NCBI GenBank assembly: GCA_029718625.1
Contig: CM056379.1
Location: forward strand, 57,405,487-57,469,486
DNA length: 64,000 nt
Origin: Synaphobranchus kaupii
Taxonomy: Eukaryota > Chordata > Actinopteri > Anguilliformes > Synaphobranchidae
Reading direction: 5' to 3'
A program made the translations under genes and the position numbers. This document shows, one piece after another, positions 57,790 through 64,000 of the stretch. Under the pieces are notes generated by a model. That model was given only the letters and a program-made list of their open reading frames with translations. It was not told where the DNA came from and ran no database searches. Every line of letters starts with the position of its first letter. Position 1 is the stretch's first letter.

Positions 57790-59190
57790 CACACAGAACA
57801 CCATTTGGTTTGCTGATGACACTATATATAAGTCCAAACTCGACAGTTTCATTGTGCTTTTAGGAAATAGACATGAAGTGGTCCTTAACAGCATTAAATG
57901 GTTGGAACTTACTTAGAAAATGAAAGACTTCACCGTCTCTCTCCTCCTCTTTCCCTGCTCCACCGTGGGTGTCTTATGAAATCTGAGTCTTCACATGGCT
58001 GATAATGACAGGATGTTGAGAGCAAATAATGTGCATGTGGAAGAAAATTACCCTTTTCCCAGTAACTGCAGATTACTTTCATCCGCAGTCACAAGGGGGG
58101 TCAGGAGGAAAGTGTGGTTCTGCTCACAAAGGACTAGTCCAGAAGCAAGAGAAAATGAAAAAGAATGGCTATTAAAATTATGAATTGGTACTCCACCTTT
58201 GATAATCCCAGAAAGGACATTTTCTTTCTCTAGATAAAGCTACTGCAAAGTCCATCATTCGAAACATTGAAAAAAACATCAAGAGGTCCCTTATTTTGCT
58301 TTCTGCTGGATGTACTTAAAACTACAGGCATCAGAAGACACATAGAAAGGCCAACTGACATAATTCCCAAGTACTGTTATTGCCTGCAATATGGTGACTC
58401 GCAAATGAATCATAAGATTAACTGTGGCACATCAAAATAAAACCCCAAACTGTGCCAGACCGCTGAAGTCAGTCAGTGATCATATATGAACATATAGATG
58501 ACAAATAAGGACAAAGCAAAACCAAAAGGATATGCAGAGGGGAAAAAAGCTGAGATAAGCACAGCATATAGCATGGTTAGTGAAGGTCTGAGTTCTCACT
58601 TCTAAGTACACAAAGTATTAGGCAAGCAAGCTGCTCTCTACATTAAAAGGCAACAAGTGGATTTGGCTTTAATTGCTTAATTGCCAGACGGAGATCTGGT
58701 CACGGATGGACAAACCAGAGGACAGTCATCGGTGTGCATGAATACTGATGACTTCATCTAAAGTTTGGGACTGTCTTATTTTATCCTTGGAGAGTTTGTT
58801 TTTCTCAGTACAGAGCCAAATAGAGGCTGATAATCCTACACAGGCCTGGGTAAAGAGAATACTTGAATGTCGTACTTGAATTTTTCAATATACAAATCAC
58901 AAGGTTCTTTCCACAAAAGGATAAATCACCCCGTCTTTCAACATGTCAGTGTGGTATGGTAATCTAAGTGTCAAAAAACAAAAGAGTGACAAGAATTGTA
59001 AACATAAGCGGAAAAATCCTTGGCATCAACAAAAGCATCTCCTTACTTAATGCGTTCATCTGTATTAAGGCACACACCATCATAGAGGATCTTTTCCACT
59101 CGCAGTTTGAAATTATTCACCCCTTATAGGCTATAATCACAGACTGCCCATTGCCAACAAGAAGGCCTTTGTCCCTGTTTCAGTGCATTT
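57790..59190 (+). pseudogene. L2/CR1-like LINE reverse transcriptase relic
   Basis: Near 57807 the frame reads IWFADDTIYKSKLDS, with the FADD version of the reverse transcriptase active site. It continues into VLNSIKWLEL, like the region after that box in L2-type LINEs. Near 58945-59190, pieces such as FNMSVWYGNLSV and LLNAFICIKAHTIIEDLFHS correspond to the C-terminal VWYG and histidine-rich part of the same proteins. Frameshifts and stops are frequent, and the middle (about 57960-58880) is unrecognisable. No 3' tail was identified. Confidence 0.55.
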
Positions 59191-59550
59191 TATCAGTTGA
59201 GATCAGCTCAACCACAGATACTCAAGGCCAGATTTGCTAAAGGATCGCAACTGCTTTTTCAATGCAAAAGCAGTCGCTACAAGGTCACAGTGTCTACGTC
59301 AGATTTACTAAACGGTTGCAGTGTGTCAGAATCGCTGTTACAATGTAATGTAATGCAATTCTGTGATTTTGTTTTTGAGACATAGTGAAGTTGCCCAAAA
59401 CATTATATTTTCTGGCATTGGGATCTTTTGAAAGTAGGTTATTTCACTACACAACTTCATTTTGTAGCCTACTACACTGTCCGAGGTGCCACCGATCTAC
59501 ATATACATATATACACACACGTATACAACAAGAAAAGGAAACATGAAAAA
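59191..59550. other. no recognised feature
   Basis: About 360 bp. It contains two GCCAGATTTGCTAAAGG / GTCAGATTTACTAAACGG-like phrases (59226 and 59299) that may belong to an old MITE. Confidence 0.35.
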
Positions 59551-59554
59551 AGAG

Positions 59555-59958
59555 ATACTTCGTTACCTACGAATGTAGTGCCGGCACTGGTTGACTACAA
59601 CAACAAAGAAGAGCAACAAGTTGCAATGGCCACGTTCTTCCACAGAGAATATATAGATCAGCACAAAGTAAAGGATTCAACGATAGTTTGACTTCAAAAA
59701 TGATGGTATAAACACTCAAAATAACCCAGATAGACTGTCGTCCTATTTTATTTGCTTTGGGTGCACTGTGGAGTGTTTAAGTGCGTTTGGTAGTGGATGC
59801 TACCGGTTACCTTAGAGTTGCGCTAGCATTAGCAACGTGTGTATGTCCAAAAGAAGGGACAGCATGGAATTAGCTGAAAATGGTTTCCATCAATCAACTA
59901 CATCATGGGTAAGTCGTAATTGAGACATTATGTCCAAAATTCCGAACTATCCCTTTAA
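59555..59958. mobile_element. TTAA-ended repeat, copy 2
   Basis: It matches 26087-26561 from CAGCACAAAGTAAAGGATT to the CCGAACTATCCCTTTAA end. The left part, CGTTACCTACGAATGTAGTG to CAAGTTGCAATGGCC, is present in the opposite orientation to the 26-kb copy. The left arm of the stem is not evident here. Confidence 0.65.
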
Positions 59959-60114
59959 GGACCGACCTTCAGGTCCAAAAATAGTGTAGATGCATTGTTT
60001 TATTAGCTCCATTTAGTAAAAATAGAATGGGAAAAAAAGAATATTCTATTTTTACTGAATGTAGCAAATAAAATAAATTTTTTGTTGCATCTAAACTATT
60101 TTTGCTCCTGAAGG

Positions 60115-62159
60115 TGTAATGGCGGCGTGACGTGTGAGGTAGGAGGAGCCAAACGCAGCAAGGGGATTCATTAAGCCCTAAGGCCACTAAGGCAGGAAAC
60201 CCCGCAGTTAAGGGAGGGAGACAAAACAACGAACAAGCCTACAGACGCTACGAACCGGCTCACTGTCACACGCCAATAAGTACAAGCGCAACGACAGGTT
60301 TCTCAGTAGCCAGAAATAATACGCGCCCTGTCTCGGTAACGAGACGCATAAGAACGGGCGAGTAGCGTAATGGAACAAATAAAACACACAGTCAACAAAC
60401 ACTGCAAAACAATACGATAGTATATGAGGAGGCGAAAAGAACAGAGATCTAACGTTCCAAGGCTACTCTCAGACTCGCAGTCACACACAAACATGTCCAC
60501 AACATCGCCCAATCCTCCCTATAGGAAGACATGTACCGAAGGACGAAACAGAACTACAGTTCCGAACAAAATCGTCAAAAACTATGTACGGAGACAGGTA
60601 CCGAAAGGAACGAACAGGACAGGACATTTACCGGCTAAAAGACCAAAGCGAGATTAGTAGAAAATAAACGCCCTACCTCTCCATAAAGAGGAATGTAACG
60701 AGGCGAACAGGAACAGAGATTTAACGTTCCATGGCTATTTCCATAAGCTCGCAGTCACATGCAAAGACCAGGAAGCAGGAACAGAAAAAAGCCAGGGGAG
60801 ATGAGTCCTAATAACTACATCTACATAGGCAAGTACGCCAGGGGGGAAGAGTCCGGATAACTACATCCACATAGGCAAGTACGCCAGGGAGGGGAAGAGT
60901 CCGGATAACTACATCCACATAGGCAAGAACGCCAGGGGGGAAGAGTCCGGATAACTACATCCACATAGGCAAGTACGCCAGGGGGGAAGAGTCCGGATAA
61001 CTACATCCACATAGGCAAGTACGCCAGGGGGGGAAGAGTCCAGATAACTACATCCACATAGGCAAGAACGCCAGGGGGGAAGAGTCCGGATAACTACATC
61101 CACATAGGCAAGTACGCCAGGGGGGAAGAGTCCTAATAACTACATCCACATAGGCAAGTCCCGCATTACTCCAGAAAACGTAAAGAGGTAAACGCCCGAT
61201 CTCCCAGGAGAGAGAAACATTTTACAGGCGAGCCGACAGAGCACCGTCGTCCCATAACTTTACTAGCAAAAATGACTAACACAGGCTTAGTAGAAAATAA
61301 CACGCACTGCCTCTCAATATAATAAAAAACCCTGACTCACAACAATGGGGAAACGTAGTCCACAAGGAGACAAAACAGGAAACAAATGTACCGAAGCTAC
61401 TAACCGGCTCACTGTAACACACAAATGAGTAGAAGCTCAAACGCCTGGTTTCACAGTAAGAAAACCAAACAAGGCGAACGGAACAAAGAACTACTACCCT
61501 ATACTTCTACGAGCTAAGTAAGCGTGAACACCCGATCTCCCAGGAGAGAGAAATATTTTACAGGCGAATAGAGCAGAGATCTGCGGTCCCATACTTCTAC
61601 GAGCTAAGTAACTAAAGGGCCGGCAATAATAAACGCCCTGCCTCAGTAATGAGGCGTTAGAATAGGCGAGTAGCATAAATGGTACAAATAACAAATAACG
61701 CCCTGACTCACCGTATGGATAAAGCCCTACATCTCAGTAAGAGGAAAGGTAACGAGAAAAAGGAAAGACCAGGAAACGGCGACTGAAACGAGCATGAAAA
61801 AAAGGAATTTAACCTTAATGCTCAACGCGCATAGGCAAGTCCCGCAAAACTCCAATCAAACAAAAGGGAGCAAAAATAGTCTCCTAAAATACCATACTGG
61901 CTAAGCGATAAAAGGGCAAAAAATAATACCACACACTAAACAGTACAAATAATACCAGACCATACAAAACAACATCGAAGCCCCGAATGAAGGAAACGGG
62001 AGGCTTATATAGCTCCAGGGTGACCACGCACAGGTGTGGATGCCGACAGAAGCTCCGCACTCAAAGCAGGGTGGAGCATGCATCCACCAAAAGGGCAGCG
62101 CCCTCGCGTGGCCACCGAGGAAAACGACCGCATGGGAAAAAGGGTCGAAACCCATGACA
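60115..62159 (-). mobile_element. solo LTR, long subfamily (2045 bp), TSD GAAGG
   Basis: On + it begins TGTAATGGCGGCGTGACG and ends AACCCATGACA, with GAAGG duplications at 60110-60114 and 62160-62164. It is colinear with the copies at 14810 and 34857. The hairpins GTCTCG/CGAGAC (60330-60345) and GCCTCA/TGAGGC (61640-61655) are perfect. TATATAAGCC (minus strand, about 62007-62016) is the promoter box. It contains an eight-unit tandem array at 60805-61157. Confidence 0.9.
60805..61157 (-). repeat. 46-48-bp tandem repeat inside the LTR, 8 units
   Basis: AACTACATCCACATAGGCAA recurs at about 60813, 60859, 60907, 60953, 60999, 61046, 61092 and 61138, each followed by an ACGCCAGGGGGGAAGAGTCC-like part. 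The copy at 14810 holds two units (about 15850-15945), and the copy at 34857 holds none. Minus-strand frames over the array are artefacts. Confidence 0.92.
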
Positions 62160-62254
62160 GAAGGTCGGTCTTTACCTTATTTTCTTTTGAGTGTGTGGTT
62201 TGAACATTGGAGCTTGACATTGAAAACATTTCCTATAATTCTCTTTTTTATATA

Positions 62255-62892
62255 CAGTGCATCCGGAAAGTATTCACAGCGCTTCACTTTTTCCACATTT
62301 TGTTCTGTTACAGCCTTATTCCAAAATTGATTAAATTCATTTTTTCCCTCAAAATTCTACACACAACACCCCATAATGACAATGTGAAAAAAGTTTTTTT
62401 GAGATTTTTGCAAATTTATTAAAAATAAAAAAATAAAATTTCTCATTTACATAAGTATTCATACCCTTTGCTTTAACGTATTTTTAAAGTATCATATTTC
62501 ATATTTGGTCGCATATCCTTTACATGCTGTTACTTCCTGAAGTCTGTGACCATCAACATCAAAAAACTGTCGATATCTTATTTTCAGGTACTGTTACAAG
62601 CGATACTATAACCTCTCTGCATTTGAATGGATCTCTATGGAAATGGGGGGTGAGACTAGATTCAGCTGTAAATTACACTGGTACAGTATGGAACACATGG
62701 CTGGCTAAATGGCTGTAAGTTCTCAAGGGTCTGAGCTATCAAACGAGCCCCAAACCATCACTCTGTTGCCAGATATGGAGTAGATGTGGATGGATCACTT
62801 TAAGGGTTGTTTCTCCTGACTTTTTTCCCCATAGAGTTCTATAGGAAAATGAGTCCGGAGAAACAACCCTTAAAGTGATCCATATACATATA
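62255..62892 (+). mobile_element. Tc1 left inverted repeat fused to a foldback module
   Basis: TA precedes CAGTGCATCCGGAAAGTATT, the start of a common fish Tc1 IR that runs to about 62475 (ACACCCCATAATGACAATGT inside). From about 62485 it becomes the module found in both arms of the palindrome at 41906-43079 (GATACTATAACCTCTCTGCA, TGAATGGATCTCTATGG). It ends in a perfect-looking hairpin at 62787-62882 (GGATCACTTTAAGGGTTGTT and complement), the centre of the palindrome. The second arm is missing. Confidence 0.75.

Positions 62893-64000
<1,108 letters not shown>

Larger units (their letters stand above)
59957..62173. mobile_element. small palindromic MITE split by a solo LTR
   Basis: TAAGGACCGACCTTCAGG at the left and its complement CCTGAAGGTCGGTCTTTA at the right form the ends. 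The inner AAAAATAG...CTATTTTT and GATGCA...TGCATC blocks are mirrored too. The right TIR is broken by the LTR at 60115-62159. Without it the MITE is about 170 bp. Confidence 0.7.

Noticed and set aside
60805..61157. Cys-rich repetitive minus-strand protein
   Set aside because: It is the translation of a 46-48-bp tandem array within an LTR.

Overview
The window reads as intergenic or intronic DNA from a teleost fish. It is A+T-rich and dense in Tc1/mariner elements of types familiar from fish, including a Sleeping Beauty-like lineage, and also carries hAT, PIF/Harbinger-like and TTAA-flanked DNA transposons, tRNA-derived SINEs, LINE relics and solo LTRs. The species cannot be named from the sequence. 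I found no intact host gene, no functional tRNA or rRNA gene and no CRISPR array. Every open frame with a recognisable product belongs to a transposable element. Three weak host-exon candidates (about 767-1087, 3285-3298 and 50108-50370) are listed at low confidence.

Layout. 1-10.7 kb: mostly unique sequence, two tRNA-type SINEs, a TIR element that hosts a hAT element with a perfect 8-bp target-site duplication (TSD), and a 38-bp tandem repeat. 10.7-14.4 kb: a TTAA-flanked element hosting a solo LTR. 14.8-17.8 kb: two more solo LTRs of the same family. 18.0-24.9 kb: three elements side by side in (TA)n tracts. The first is an unclassified TIR element hosting a Harbinger-like element and a Tc1; the second is a Tc1 derivative that codes only for a DNA-binding domain; the third is a hAT remnant. 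26-31 kb: a repeat with an internal inversion, then a dead Sleeping Beauty-like transposase with a SINE inserted in frame. 33.0-36.7 kb: a Tc1 relic holding a LINE 3' end, which holds a solo LTR. 36.8-44.1 kb: a TTAA element, a MITE with a 9-bp TSD, and a TIR element hosting a 1.17-kb Sleeping Beauty-ended palindrome and another solo LTR. 45.7-49.7 kb: a 4.1-kb minisatellite. 51-64 kb: a second MITE copy, a 71-bp tandem repeat, a TIR element hosting a different solo LTR, a Tc1 relic, a SINE with a 17-bp TSD, a LINE relic, a MITE hosting a 2-kb solo LTR, and two partial Tc1 elements at the right edge.

The main result is one LTR family (ends TGTCATGG...TTACA) with six solo copies. Four have unambiguous 5-bp TSDs, and the three long copies (1.6-2.0 kb) are built from many short hairpins, each followed by a GGGCG-like box. 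The other main structural results are a Tc1 foldback module found joined to two unrelated Tc1 termini, the DNA-binding-only Tc1 derivative, the inverted loop between two copies of one repeat, and the higher-order minisatellite. Junctions, TSDs and repeats were read by eye; family names rest on recognising characteristic termini and protein motifs, not on a database search.
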